Part shown: positions 42,398 through 50,976 of the stretch, in pieces | How positions within the stretch are numbered: the stretch's first letter is position 1 | Layout of the letters: every line of letters starts with the position of its first letter | NCBI RefSeq assembly: GCF_008281175.1 | Contig: NZ_CP036524.1 | Coordinates: 1,798,001 to 1,862,000 of the forward strand | Reading direction: 5' to 3' | Source: [Clostridium] hylemonae DSM 15053 | GTDB lineage: Bacteria > Bacillota > Clostridia > Lachnospirales > Lachnospiraceae | DNA: 64,000 bases | The notes under the pieces: generated by a model | What the model saw: the letters and a program-made list of their open reading frames with translations, nothing else | Database searches by the model: none | What the model was told of the DNA's origin: nothing | Made by a program: the position numbers and the translations under genes

Positions 42398-42429
42398 AGA
42401 GGGGCATCTCATGAAAGGGATACCCCTCT
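42398..42429. terminator. Bidirectional terminator between dacA-like gene and DUF378
   Basis: AGAGGGG (42398-42404) pairs with CCCCTCT (42423-42429), extended by ATC/GAT after one mismatch. It lies between two convergent genes only 39 bases apart and is probably shared. Confidence 0.6.
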
Positions 42430-42432
42430 TAC

Positions 42433-42645
42433 TTATGAACGGCTGCCTGGTGTGTTGGAAATTCTGCCGTAAAGGCTGATGAGGTATAAGCCGCATAAAC
42501 CTACGATTGTGTAGATGATTCGTGACAGCCAGGAGAGATTACCAAACAGAAAAGCTACGAGGTCGAATCTGAAGATTCCGACCAGAAGCCAGTTAATTGC
42601 ACCTATGATGACAAGTGTCAGAGCGGTATTGTCAAACCATTTCAT
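42433..42645 (-). CDS. DUF378 small membrane protein
   Basis: This 70-residue protein has two transmembrane helices (ALTLVIIGAINWLLVGIF and SRIIYTIVGLCGLYLISLY). The INWLLVG and YTIVGLCGLY segments are hallmarks of the DUF378 family, whose function is unknown. AAAAAAGGAGGAAATC precedes the start on the coding strand. It is convergent to the carboxypeptidase gene. Confidence 0.9.
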   Translation of the reverse strand: MKWFDNTALTLVIIGAINWLLVGIFRFDLVAFLFGNLSWLSRIIYTIVGLCGLYLISLYGRISNTPGSRS

Positions 42646-42727
42646 GTGATTTCCTCCTTTTTTCGATGCTAAACATAGTATGTCTGCGGAAATTCAAAAT
42701 TATACATGAGAAAGGAAAATTTGTCAG

Positions 42728-43684
42728 ATGGGACCGAACATGTATTATTATCCATATTCAGAATTTTTAAAAAATAAATATGGTGAGAAGGTGTATAAGC
42801 TTCCGGTAAACCTCCCGGTCACGTGCCCGAACCGCATTGCGGGCAGAGGGTGCATTTTCTGTGCCGAGCCGGGTACGGGCTTTGAAGCGATGGATGCGCA
42901 GGTACCGGTAGCAGAGCAGATAATCCGCACGAAGGAGCATATTTCCAAAAAATATAAAGCCCGTCTGTTTATTGCATATTTCCAGAACTACACAAATACG
43001 TTCCTGCCGCCGGAATCCTTCCGCGCTTATGTGACCGAGGCGGCTAAGATAAAAGATATCGTTGAGATCGCGGTCTCTACGAGACCGGACTGTATCACGG
43101 AAGAATATCTGGACATCCTGCAGAAGGTCAGCAGAGAGCATCAGGTCGAGATCACGGTGGAACTCGGCCTCCAGACCGTCAATTATCATACGCTTGAAAA
43201 GATCGGGCGGGGGCATACGCTTGCGGCGTTTATAGACGCGGTGCTCATGATCCGCTCTTACGGCTTTGACATATGCACCCATGTCATCTTAAATCTGCCG
43301 TGGGATGACAGGAGCGACTGTCTGGAAACAGCGAGGGTATTGTCAGCGCTTAAGGTCAATGCGGTGAAGATACATTCTCTTTATGTGGCAAAAAACACAC
43401 CATTGTGCGAAGCCTATGAAAATGGTACAATAACTCTATGCTCAAAAGAAGAGTATATGGAACGGCTTATATGTTTCCTTGAGCTTTTGGATCCAGATAT
43501 GGCCGTGGAACGGCTTTTCAGCCGCATTCCCGAAAAAGACGCAGTGTTCTGCAACTGGGGGATGAGCTGGTGGAAGCTGAAGGACGAGCTGACAAAAGAG
43601 ATGGAGCGGCGGGGGACATATCAGGGAAGAACGTATGGGTATCTCCACGGAGCGGCTTTACATACATTAAGAGATATACGATAG
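42728..43684 (+). CDS. TIGR01212-family radical SAM protein
   Basis: This 318-residue protein has an atypical radical-SAM cluster motif, CPNRIAGRGCIFCAEPG (C-x9-C-x2-C), followed by YFQNYTNTFLP, VEIAVSTRPDCI and VELGLQTVNYHTLEKIGRGH. This places it in the TIGR01212 (YtqA/YhcC-like, Elp3-related) family. YhcC-type proteins are widespread and their substrate is not known to me. The start at 42728 gives MGPNMYYYPYSEFLKNKYG; the conserved part begins at the Tyr run. Confidence 0.9.
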   Translation: MGPNMYYYPYSEFLKNKYGEKVYKLPVNLPVTCPNRIAGRGCIFCAEPGTGFEAMDAQVPVAEQIIRTKEHISKKYKARLFIAYFQNYTNTFLPPESFRAYVTEAAKIKDIVEIAVSTRPDCITEEYLDILQKVSREHQVEITVELGLQTVNYHTLEKIGRGHTLAAFIDAVLMIRSYGFDICTHVILNLPWDDRSDCLETARVLSALKVNAVKIHSLYVAKNTPLCEAYENGTITLCSKEEYMERLICFLELLDPDMAVERLFSRIPEKDAVFCNWGMSWWKLKDELTKEMERRGTYQGRTYGYLHGAALHTLRDIR

Positions 43685-43700
43685 CACAGGGGGTTATGTT

Positions 43701-45077
43701 GTGGCGGGAAACGATTTGACCAACATACAGGTCTACCGGAAAAAATGGAATATCAATATAGGGGTCATCATATTCGGCGTTATTTTCATCTATCTGGCCG
43801 TGACCGTGCTCATTTACCTCACGGACAAGAAAGTGTCCGCTTATGAAGTGCGGGAGGGCTCCATATTAAAAGATACAGCTTATACAGGATTTATCGTCAG
43901 ACAGGAAGAGGTTGTGAATGCCGAGGGGGACGGCTACATCAATTATTTTGCGCCGGAAGGGGCGAAAGTCGGAGCAAGGACAGATGTATATACACTTTCT
44001 CCGGGCAAGCTTGACTTTGATGAGCCGGACAGTGGGGAAGCCACTGAGCTTACGGCAGAAGAACAGGCCGCCATGCTTGTAAAGACACAGTCTTTCAGCG
44101 AAAATTTTAATGAGAGCCAGTACAGTGATGTCTACACATTAAAAAATAATATATCTGCCGTGCTGGAGAGCAAATCAAGCCAGAGCAGGCAGTCGCAGCT
44201 TGACGCCATGATAAGCGAAGGGAAAGAGGGGCTTCAGGTGTACCCGGCGTCCGACGACGGGATCGTCATCTACTCCACAGACGGTTATGAAGGGCTTGAG
44301 CTGAAAGATGTGACAAAAGATATGGTGGAGAAGAAAGATTATGAAAGGAAAAGCATAAAGAACAATACGAAAGTCAGGTCGGGAGAGCCGGTATATAAGC
44401 TGATCACCGATGATGCCTGGACGCTTGCGGTCGTTCTCGAGGATGAAACGGCCCAGGAGCTGGCGGAGACAAAGCGGGTAAAAGTCCGGTTTACGAAAGA
44501 CAACGAGACGACGACCGCCGGATTTGCAGTATATAATACGAAAGATTACAATATTGGATTTCTGACTTTTACGAGTTCCATGATCCGTTATGCGCAGGAG
44601 CGTTACCTGGATATAGAACTCATACTGGAGGATGAATCCGGTCTGAAGATACCGAAATCTTCCGTTGTAAAGAAAAAATTCTATACGGTACCTGAGGATT
44701 ATCTGACGCAGGGGGGAAACAGCAGGGATACAGGAGTGCTCATTGATACCGGCAGGGACAATGCCGAGTTTCAGAAAGCGGATGTCTATTACAGAGACAG
44801 TGAAACAGGGATGGTCTATCTGAACCCGGACGCCTTTGAGGAGGATACGGTTTTGATCAGGCCAGATTCAAATGATACATACAGGCTCAAAGATACGAAG
44901 AGTCTGAAAGGTGTGTATAACATCAATAAAGGCTACGCCATTTTCAAACAGATCAAAATACTGTGTGAGAGTGACGAGTATTATATAGTAGAATCCGGAA
45001 ACAATTACGGACTGGCCAATTATGACCATATCGCTCTGGACGGCAGTTCCGTAAGAGAGAATAAGGTTGTATTTTAA
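43701..45077 (+). CDS. HlyD-like membrane-fusion family protein upstream of sepF
   Basis: This 458-residue protein has one N-terminal helix (about 18-42, INIGVIIFGVIFIYLAVTVLIYL) and an extracellular part with HlyD-like beta-barrel and hairpin segments (GFIVRQEEVVNAEGDGYINYF, APEGAKVGARTDVY). It starts with GTG, eight bases after AGGGGG. There is no ABC transporter or outer-membrane partner next to it. Instead it leads the yggS-sepF-ylmH group, so a role at the division site or wall is possible. The family name is based on fold-level resemblance only. Confidence 0.75.
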   Translation: MAGNDLTNIQVYRKKWNINIGVIIFGVIFIYLAVTVLIYLTDKKVSAYEVREGSILKDTAYTGFIVRQEEVVNAEGDGYINYFAPEGAKVGARTDVYTLSPGKLDFDEPDSGEATELTAEEQAAMLVKTQSFSENFNESQYSDVYTLKNNISAVLESKSSQSRQSQLDAMISEGKEGLQVYPASDDGIVIYSTDGYEGLELKDVTKDMVEKKDYERKSIKNNTKVRSGEPVYKLITDDAWTLAVVLEDETAQELAETKRVKVRFTKDNETTTAGFAVYNTKDYNIGFLTFTSSMIRYAQERYLDIELILEDESGLKIPKSSVVKKKFYTVPEDYLTQGGNSRDTGVLIDTGRDNAEFQKADVYYRDSETGMVYLNPDAFEEDTVLIRPDSNDTYRLKDTKSLKGVYNINKGYAIFKQIKILCESDEYYIVESGNNYGLANYDHIALDGSSVRENKVVF

Positions 45078-45094
45078 ACAAAGGGGTGACAGAA

Positions 45095-45790
45095 ATGATG
45101 AAAGAGAAGCTGGAAAATGTGGAGGAAAGGATTCGCGCGGCCTGCGAACGGGCGGGAAGAAACCGCAGCGAGGTGACGCTCATCGCAGTGAGCAAGACAA
45201 AGCCTGTGGAGACGCTCAGAGAAGCTTACGGCCTGGGGGTCCGTGTGTTTGGGGAGAATAAAGTCCAGGAGCTTGTCGATAAATATGGCGCGCTGCCGGA
45301 AGATATACACTGGCATATGATCGGACATCTGCAGCGCAACAAGGTAAAATATATCATTGATAAAGCAGAACTCATACATTCTGTTGATTCTTTGAGACTT
45401 GCAGAAACAATTGAAAAAGAAGCAGAAAAACATAATATTACGGCGAATATCTTGATCGAAGTCAATGTTGCCAGAGAAGAGAGTAAATTTGGCGTAATGC
45501 CCGAGGAATTAGATGAAATTGTAGAGAAAATTGCAGGATTCAATCATCTCAACGTAAAGGGCCTTATGACAATCGCTCCATACGTCGAAAATCCTGAGGA
45601 AAACCGGGCTGTTTTCGCTCGTCTGCGCAAATTATCTGTTGACATTGCCAGTAAAAACGTTGATAATATGAATATGAGTATACTTTCCATGGGTATGACC
45701 AATGACTACGAAGTTGCGGTCGAAGAAGGGGCTACCATGGTGCGAGTGGGAACCGGTATATTCGGTGAGCGTGATTACGCTCAAGTATAA
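45095..45790 (+). CDS. yggS: YggS/PLPBP family pyridoxal-phosphate homeostasis protein
   Basis: This 231-residue, monodomain alanine-racemase-fold protein binds PLP but has no known catalytic turnover; it buffers PLP and affects amino-acid metabolism. Key segments are VTLIAVSKTKPVE (PLP-Lys), FGENKVQEL, WHMIGHLQRNKVK, and LSMGMTNDYEVAVEEGATMVRVGTGIFG. It lies 24 bases before sepF, the usual Firmicute order. The ATG at 45095 is eight bases after AAGGGG. Confidence 0.95.
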   Translation: MMKEKLENVEERIRAACERAGRNRSEVTLIAVSKTKPVETLREAYGLGVRVFGENKVQELVDKYGALPEDIHWHMIGHLQRNKVKYIIDKAELIHSVDSLRLAETIEKEAEKHNITANILIEVNVAREESKFGVMPEELDEIVEKIAGFNHLNVKGLMTIAPYVENPEENRAVFARLRKLSVDIASKNVDNMNMSILSMGMTNDYEVAVEEGATMVRVGTGIFGERDYAQV

Positions 45791-45813
45791 CGTAAGATAG
45801 GAGATTTTTTATA

Positions 45814-46362
45814 ATGGGAGTATTAGATAAGTTCCTGGATATCATGAAGCTGAGTGATGACGACGATTACGATGACGATGATTTCTTCGACGACGACTAC
45901 GATGATGACGATTACGAAGAGAAGCCTAAGAGAAGTTTCTTCCGGAAAGAAAAGGACTACGACGATGAAGAAGAGGATGATTACGAACTTCCGGCCAGAA
46001 CATCTTCCAAATCTTCCCGTTCAAATAATAAAGTAACACCGATGCGCCAGCCTGCAAGGAGAAGCGGGGTGAGCATGGAAGTATGTGTTATCAAGCCTAC
46101 TTCTGTCGATGATGCAAGGGAGATCACGGAGACCCTGCTGTCAGGCAGAACTGTCATTCTGAATCTGGAGGGGTTGGATCTGGAAGTGGCACAGAGGATC
46201 ATTGACTTCACATCAGGCGCTACCTTTGCGATCAACGGCAATCTTCAGAAAATATCAAACTACATATTCCTCGTAACACCTACTAACGTAGATATATCCG
46301 GAGACCTTCAGGATCTGCTGAACACATCTTTTGATGCGTCGTCTATGAGGTCGAGGTTTTAG
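45814..46362 (+). CDS. sepF: Cell division protein SepF
   Basis: SepF tethers FtsZ to the membrane and forms rings at midcell. The 182-residue protein has an N-terminal amphipathic helix (MGVLDKFLDIMKLS), a very acidic Asp/Tyr-rich linker (about 15-60), a Ser/Arg-rich stretch, and the conserved C-terminal domain (about 85-170) with SVDDAREITETLLSGRTVILNLEGLD and FTSGATFAINGNLQKIS. The linker is longer and more acidic than in B. subtilis SepF (about 150 residues in total). AGGAG precedes the start. Confidence 0.96.
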   Translation: MGVLDKFLDIMKLSDDDDYDDDDFFDDDYDDDDYEEKPKRSFFRKEKDYDDEEEDDYELPARTSSKSSRSNNKVTPMRQPARRSGVSMEVCVIKPTSVDDAREITETLLSGRTVILNLEGLDLEVAQRIIDFTSGATFAINGNLQKISNYIFLVTPTNVDISGDLQDLLNTSFDASSMRSRF

Positions 46363-46370
46363 GACAGGTT

Positions 46371-47126
46371 ATGAATAAGGAAGAGCAGTTATTACAGAAA
46401 AGGCTGGCTGAGTTGTCTGACCTGGCCTTTACACGCGGTATCGTTACATTTTCGGATTTTCTTAATTTAAATGAACTGAATATACTGCATACAACGCCAA
46501 AGCATATGTTTCCCGCGCATTACGAGACATATGGCGGCTATGATCTATCAGAGCGTCAGATGGTTGCATTTCTACCTGATGCTCTTTATTATGAGTACAC
46601 GTATCCGCTGAGCGTCATAGAGGTGGCGCCGGTCAGCCGGAAATTTGCCGAGGAACTGACGCACCGTGATTATCTCGGCGCGCTTATGAACCTTGGGATC
46701 GAACGTTCCAAGCTGGGAGATATCATAGCCGGCAGTTTTGGCGCCTTTCTGTTTGTAAAAGAAGAACTGGCGGCGTATATCACAGGAGAGCTGACACGGA
46801 TCCGGCATACGGCCGTTCAGGCAGTACAGCGCCCGGCGGCAGAATTTACCTATGAGCCGAAATATGAAGAGATGAAGGGAACCGTTCCTTCCGTCCGGCT
46901 GGACACGGTGCTTTCAGTTGCGTGGCCGCTGTCCAGGAGCAAGCTGACGGCTTATATTGAAGGCGGGAAAGTATTTGTAAACGGAAAGCTGATCACGAGC
47001 AATGGTTATCATCTGAAAGAATCTGACCGTATATCTGTCCGCGGAATGGGGAGGCTTACTTATGAAGGAATCCTTTCTCAGACAAAAAAAGGGCGGTATA
47101 TGATATCTGTTCACAAATATATATAG
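46371..47126 (+). CDS. ylmH: YlmH-like S4-domain RNA-binding protein
   Basis: This 251-residue cytoplasmic protein follows sepF directly, as ylmH does in Bacillus. It has an N-terminal YlmH domain (about 1-170; RGIVTFSDFLNLNELNIL, YGGYDLSERQMVAFLPD) and a C-terminal S4 RNA-binding domain (about 180-240; VRLDTVLSVAWPLSRSKLTAYIEGGKVFVNGK). YlmH has recently been tied to ribosome-associated quality control in Bacillus. Eight bases separate it from sepF. Confidence 0.94.
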   Translation: MNKEEQLLQKRLAELSDLAFTRGIVTFSDFLNLNELNILHTTPKHMFPAHYETYGGYDLSERQMVAFLPDALYYEYTYPLSVIEVAPVSRKFAEELTHRDYLGALMNLGIERSKLGDIIAGSFGAFLFVKEELAAYITGELTRIRHTAVQAVQRPAAEFTYEPKYEEMKGTVPSVRLDTVLSVAWPLSRSKLTAYIEGGKVFVNGKLITSNGYHLKESDRISVRGMGRLTYEGILSQTKKGRYMISVHKYI

Positions 47127-47130
47127 AGAG

Positions 47131-47673
47131 ATGACATATTATAGAATGGACAATAACAATATGAAAGAGGAAAACAGAATAAAGCATTATGCGGCTGCTG
47201 TCACAGCGGCTGCAGCCGGGGTACTCATTGACCAGCTCACAAAATATATGGCGATCGCAAAGCTTAAGGGGCAGGAGCCTTTCGTACTTCTAAAAGATAT
47301 CTTTCAGTTTGAATATCTGGAAAACAGGGGAGCAGCTTTTGGACTGTTTCAGAACCAGCGTATTTTCTTTTTTATCAGTGTGGCCGTCATCTGTGCGGTC
47401 GTTATATGGTTTTATATGAAAGTTCCGATGGAGCGCAGGTTTCTTCCGCTTCGTATCTGTGCCGTGATGATAGTGGCGGGTGCGTTCGGCAACTGTATTG
47501 ACAGAGTAAGGCTCAATTATGTGGTGGATTTCTTTTATTTTAAACTGATCGATTTCCCTATATTTAACGTGGCCGACATCTATGTGACAGTATCCACGTT
47601 TGCGTTGGTGATACTCCTGTTCTTTTATTATAAGGAGGAAGATTTTGAGCGAATTTTTCACCGTAGAAAATGA
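47131..47673 (+). CDS. lspA: Lipoprotein signal peptidase (signal peptidase II)
   Basis: LspA cleaves prolipoproteins before the lipid-modified Cys. The product of about 180 residues has four helices and the conserved motifs DQLTKYMAI, ENRGAAFGLFQ, GNCIDRVRLNYVVDFFYF (first catalytic Asp region) and FNVADIYVTVS (second catalytic Asp). The start is uncertain: ATG 47131, 47146 and 47161 are all in frame with poor ribosome-binding sites. Its last 29 bases overlap rluD. Confidence 0.95.
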   Translation: MTYYRMDNNNMKEENRIKHYAAAVTAAAAGVLIDQLTKYMAIAKLKGQEPFVLLKDIFQFEYLENRGAAFGLFQNQRIFFFISVAVICAVVIWFYMKVPMERRFLPLRICAVMIVAGAFGNCIDRVRLNYVVDFFYFKLIDFPIFNVADIYVTVSTFALVILLFFYYKEEDFERIFHRRK

Positions 47674-48559
47674 GGAAGGAGAACGGATCGACCGCTATCT
47701 TGCGGAAATGCTTTCTGACCGGTCCCGTTCCTATATCCAGAAGCTGATCAAAGACAGTCATATCTTAGTGAACAACAAGCCTGTAAAAGCCAATTACAGG
47801 CTTTCCTGCGGTGATATGCTGGAAGTTACGATACCGTCCGCAAAAGAGCCGGATATTCTGCCGGAGGACATACCGCTTCATATCCTTTATGAGGATGCGG
47901 ATATTATCATCGTCAACAAACCGAAGCAGATGGTCGTACATCCGGCTCCCGGCCATTATTCAGGGACACTCGTCAACGCGCTTATGTTCCACTGCGGCCG
48001 GGAACTGTCCGGCATCAACGGCATGATGCGGCCCGGGATCGTACACAGGATAGATATGGATACGACGGGGTCTCTCATTGTATGCAAAAATGACATGGCA
48101 CATCAGGCTTTGTCGGAACAGCTGAAAAAGCACAGTATACGCCGTATATATGAAGCGGTCGTACACGGTGGTTTTAAAGAGGAAGAGGGGACGGTCAGCG
48201 CGCCCATCGGAAGACATCCCACAGACAGAAAAAGGATGAGCACCCATGCAAAAAACGCAAGAGAGGCGGTCACGCACTATAAAGTGCTGGAACGGTTCGG
48301 AGAATATAGTTATATACAGTGCGAACTGGAGACAGGCCGCACACACCAGATCCGTGTTCATATGTCCAGCATCGGCCATCCGATCGTCGGTGATATGGTA
48401 TACGGCCCGCGAAGATGTCCTTTTCCCGGTCTTCAGGGACAGACACTGCATGCAAAGACGCTCGGGATCATACATCCGCGCACGGGTGAATATCTGGAGG
48501 TGGAAGCGCCGCTCCCACAATATTTTGTGGAATTGTTAGAGAAACTAAGGGATATTTAG
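47645..48559 (+). CDS. rluD: RluA/RluD-family 23S rRNA pseudouridine synthase
   Basis: This 304-residue protein has an N-terminal S4 domain (ERIDRYLAEMLSDRSRSYIQKLIKD) and a catalytic domain with GIVHRIDMDTTGSLIVCKND, where the HRxDxxTxG Asp is the nucleophile, and RTHQIRVHMSSIGHPIVGD. It begins with TTG six bases after AAGGAGGAA, inside the end of lspA; the lspA-rluD pair is a conserved arrangement. RluD-type enzymes modify helix 69 of 23S rRNA, the same helix that RlmH methylates. The exact target site is not provable here. Confidence 0.95.
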   Translation: MSEFFTVENEEGERIDRYLAEMLSDRSRSYIQKLIKDSHILVNNKPVKANYRLSCGDMLEVTIPSAKEPDILPEDIPLHILYEDADIIIVNKPKQMVVHPAPGHYSGTLVNALMFHCGRELSGINGMMRPGIVHRIDMDTTGSLIVCKNDMAHQALSEQLKKHSIRRIYEAVVHGGFKEEEGTVSAPIGRHPTDRKRMSTHAKNAREAVTHYKVLERFGEYSYIQCELETGRTHQIRVHMSSIGHPIVGDMVYGPRRCPFPGLQGQTLHAKTLGIIHPRTGEYLEVEAPLPQYFVELLEKLRDI

Positions 48560-48639
48560 TGTAAGATTTTCGGAAAATTGTGTACTTTTCACATATATTG
48601 TTATATAATATAGGCATACTTACAAAGGAGTGTGATTGC

Positions 48640-49287
48640 ATGGCTGAAAAGACTAATACAATTATTACGATAGGAAGGCAGTTCGGAAGCGCGGGGCGCG
48701 AAATCGGCTATAAAGTTGCAAAAGACCTGGGAATCAAACTTTATGATAAGGAGATGCTGGACAGGGCGGCTAAGGAGAGCGGCATATGTCAGGAGCTGTT
48801 TGAGACACATGATGAGAAGCCTACCAACAGTTTTCTGTATTCTCTCGTTATGGATACGTATTCTCTCGGATATTCCAGCGGAAGCTACACAGATATGCCG
48901 ATCAACCACAAGGTGTTTCTGGCGCAGTTTGACGCGATCAAGAAGATAGCTGATGAAGGTCCGTGTATTCTCGTAGGCAGGTGTGCAGATTATGCGCTCC
49001 AGGAATATGAAAATGTACTCTCTGTTTTCATTCATGCCAGTCTTGACGCGCGCATCCGGCGTATCGCGCGCATCTATGAATTGACGGATGCAAAGGCAAA
49101 GGATATGTGCCAGAAAACAGATAAGAAGCGCGCGAGCTATTATAATTATTACACAAATAAGAAATGGGCGGATGTAGAGAGCTACAATTTCAGTTTAGAC
49201 AGTTCTGTGCTGGGGATCGAAGGGACTGCCGAAGCCATAAAGAGACTCGTGGAGCTCAAGGAGAGAGGGCTGGACCGGAAGCTGTAA
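48640..49287 (+). CDS. Cytidylate kinase-like family protein
   Basis: This 215-residue P-loop protein opens with NTIITIGRQFGSAGREIGYKVAKDLGIKLYDKEML, the signature of the cytidylate-kinase-like family. It also has GPCILVGRCADYAL and the basic RIRRIARIYELTDAKAKD lid. It is distinct from the house-keeping Cmk and its substrate is unproven. The ATG at 48640 follows AAAGGAG; the frame extends 20 codons upstream without a ribosome-binding site. A TATAAT (48604-48609) in the gap suggests its own promoter. Confidence 0.87.
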   Translation: MAEKTNTIITIGRQFGSAGREIGYKVAKDLGIKLYDKEMLDRAAKESGICQELFETHDEKPTNSFLYSLVMDTYSLGYSSGSYTDMPINHKVFLAQFDAIKKIADEGPCILVGRCADYALQEYENVLSVFIHASLDARIRRIARIYELTDAKAKDMCQKTDKKRASYYNYYTNKKWADVESYNFSLDSSVLGIEGTAEAIKRLVELKERGLDRKL

Positions 49288-49313
49288 ACGTGGCGGTGTA
49301 ACATAAACAAATG

Positions 49314-49355
49314 AAAAGACGGAAAGAAGCAGCGATGCTTCCTTCCGTCTTTTTT
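49314..49355. terminator. Bidirectional terminator after the cytidylate-kinase-like gene
   Basis: AAAAGACGGAAAGAAGC pairs with GCTTCCTTCCGTCTTTT around a 6-nt loop with one mismatch. T-runs lie on both strands, so it serves both this gene and the convergent ttcA-like gene that ends beside it. Confidence 0.85.
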
Positions 49356-50091
49356 ACTGCCGTATGTGCGGGACACGGTCCGGCCATCCTTTAATATTTC
49401 CGTTCAAAACAGCTGTAAACATACGCTGTCTTGCTCCCGGATGTTCGTCATTCAGCTGTTTTACAAGTTCCTTGGCATACTGCCGTTTTGTGTATCCGTC
49501 GATGGGACAGCGGCTTGTCACTACAGGCAGGTCATATTTATTCTTAAACCCTATGATATCTGCCTCGTCCACGAACATGACAGGGCGTATGACGGTGAGG
49601 TCCATACGGTCCAGATAAGTCCGTGGAGAGAAAGAATAAAAACGTCCCTCAAACAGAAGGGAGAGGAGCATCGTTTCGATGATGTCATCCTTGTGATGCG
49701 CGTAGGCCACCTTATTGCAGCCCATCTCTTTCACGGCCTGATTCAGTGCGCCTTTTCGCATTTTGGCACAGAGAGAGCACGGATTGCTCTCTTTGCGCTC
49801 CTCAAAGAGAATATGGGCGATATCGGTCTTTACGATCCGGTAAGGGACGCCCAGTTCCTTACACAGCTTTATGACAGGGGTAAAATCGCATTCACTGTAT
49901 CCTAGGTCTACCGTCACCGCGCTCAGCTCAAATTTGTTCGGATAAAACCGTCTGAGCCCGTGCAGCGCATATAATAATGTCAGGCTGTCCTTTCCGCCGG
50001 ATATCCCGACCGCGATGTGGTCGCCTTCCTCGATCATGCCGTATTCATCGACCGCTTTTCTCGTATAGCTGAGCAGCTGTTGCAGTTTCAT
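49354..50091 (-). CDS. TtcA-family tRNA 2-thiocytidine biosynthesis protein
   Basis: This 245-residue PP-loop ATPase has ISGGKDSLTLLYAL as P-loop, a CSLC pair (NPCSLCAKMRKG) that would bind an iron-sulfur cluster, and YAHHKDDIIETML. These fit the TtcA/TtuA group, which thiolates C32 (TtcA) or other tRNA bases. The second Cys partner expected near the C-terminal third (VVTSRCPIDG) is also present. MKLQQLLSYTRKAV is the start, behind GAAAGGACC on the coding strand. The exact base modified cannot be told. Confidence 0.88.
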   Translation of the reverse strand: MKLQQLLSYTRKAVDEYGMIEEGDHIAVGISGGKDSLTLLYALHGLRRFYPNKFELSAVTVDLGYSECDFTPVIKLCKELGVPYRIVKTDIAHILFEERKESNPCSLCAKMRKGALNQAVKEMGCNKVAYAHHKDDIIETMLLSLLFEGRFYSFSPRTYLDRMDLTVIRPVMFVDEADIIGFKNKYDLPVVTSRCPIDGYTKRQYAKELVKQLNDEHPGARQRMFTAVLNGNIKGWPDRVPHIRQ

Positions 50092-50171
50092 ATCTCACTG
50101 GTCCTTTCTGTTCTCACTCCCTTTTTACAGGGAATCATTCGTACGAGCTAATATTATATTATTTCAGGAAA

Positions 50172-50188
50172 TATTACAATAGGTAATA
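50172..50188 (+). repeat. Short inverted repeat in the ttcA/BceR-like intergenic region
   Basis: TATTAC (50172-50177) and GTAATA (50183-50188) form a perfect 6-bp inverted repeat with a 5-nt spacer. It lies between divergent genes, 39 bases upstream of a good -35 element. It may be an operator; no regulator can be assigned. Confidence 0.4.
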
Positions 50189-50226
50189 GTAAGATGGAAG
50201 ATGGAGCGCAAAGAGACTCATATGGC

Positions 50227-50255
50227 TTGATTCGATAAATGCTTTCATGTAAAAT
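50227..50255 (+). promoter_or_regulatory. Promoter of the second two-component/ABC module
   Basis: TTGATT (50227-50232) and TAAAAT (50250-50255) are spaced by exactly 17 bases. The start codon of the response regulator is 20 bases downstream, behind GAGAGGATG. Confidence 0.68.
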
Positions 50256-50274
50256 GAGACGAGAGGATGAAAAT

Positions 50275-50976
50275 ATGCAGAAAATCAAGATATTGATCGT
50301 AGAAGATGACAAGGCGATAGCGGACGCGGTCGCCTACACACTGGAAAAAGAAGAATTTAAGTTCATAATTGCCGGCAGCGCCGCTGAAGCGCTCCCTTAT
50401 ATCGGAAGAAAGGATATCGGCCTGTATCTGCTGGATGTAATGCTTCCGGACGGAACCGGGTATGATATATGCAGAAAAATAAAGAGATACCACAATGTTC
50501 CGGTTATTTTTCTCACTGCCTGTGACGAGGAAGCCAATGTCGTTATGGGGCTCGATATCGGTGCGGATGATTATATCGTAAAACCGTTCAGGATCCGGGA
50601 GCTGATATCCCGTATACGCAGCGTGCTGCGGCGTTATGACAGCAGGCAGGACATAAGACCTGCCTCTGTCTATTGTGCCGGAGATATAAGGGTGCTCACG
50701 GCAGAGGGCAAGGTGTACTGCAAAGAAGAGGAGATCTGTCTGAGCGCGCTGGAGTACAAGCTCCTCCTGTTTCTTATCCGCCATGAGGGGCAGATCGTGA
50801 CGAGAGAGCAGCTGCTTTCCCACATATATGACATTGCGGGTGAATATGTTAACGACAATACGCTGACCGTGTATATAAAGCGTCTGAGGGATAAGCTGGA
50901 AACTGACACAGAGGGCCCGGAGATCATAAGGACAGTACGGGGGCTTGGATATACGATAGGAGAATCACATGTTTAA
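50275..50976 (+). CDS. OmpR-family response regulator (BceR-like)
   Basis: This 233-residue regulator has a receiver domain with the acidic pair E10-D11, phospho-acceptor D54 in LYLLDVMLPDGTG and Lys in DDYIVKPFR, then a winged-helix domain ending IIRTVRGLGYTIGE. Together with the short kinase and the FtsX-type permease downstream it fits the BceR type, which responds to peptide antibiotics. The ATG at 50275 follows GAGAGGATG; the frame is open 12 codons further up. It overlaps the kinase gene by eight bases. Confidence 0.92.
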   Translation: MQKIKILIVEDDKAIADAVAYTLEKEEFKFIIAGSAAEALPYIGRKDIGLYLLDVMLPDGTGYDICRKIKRYHNVPVIFLTACDEEANVVMGLDIGADDYIVKPFRIRELISRIRSVLRRYDSRQDIRPASVYCAGDIRVLTAEGKVYCKEEEICLSALEYKLLLFLIRHEGQIVTREQLLSHIYDIAGEYVNDNTLTVYIKRLRDKLETDTEGPEIIRTVRGLGYTIGESHV

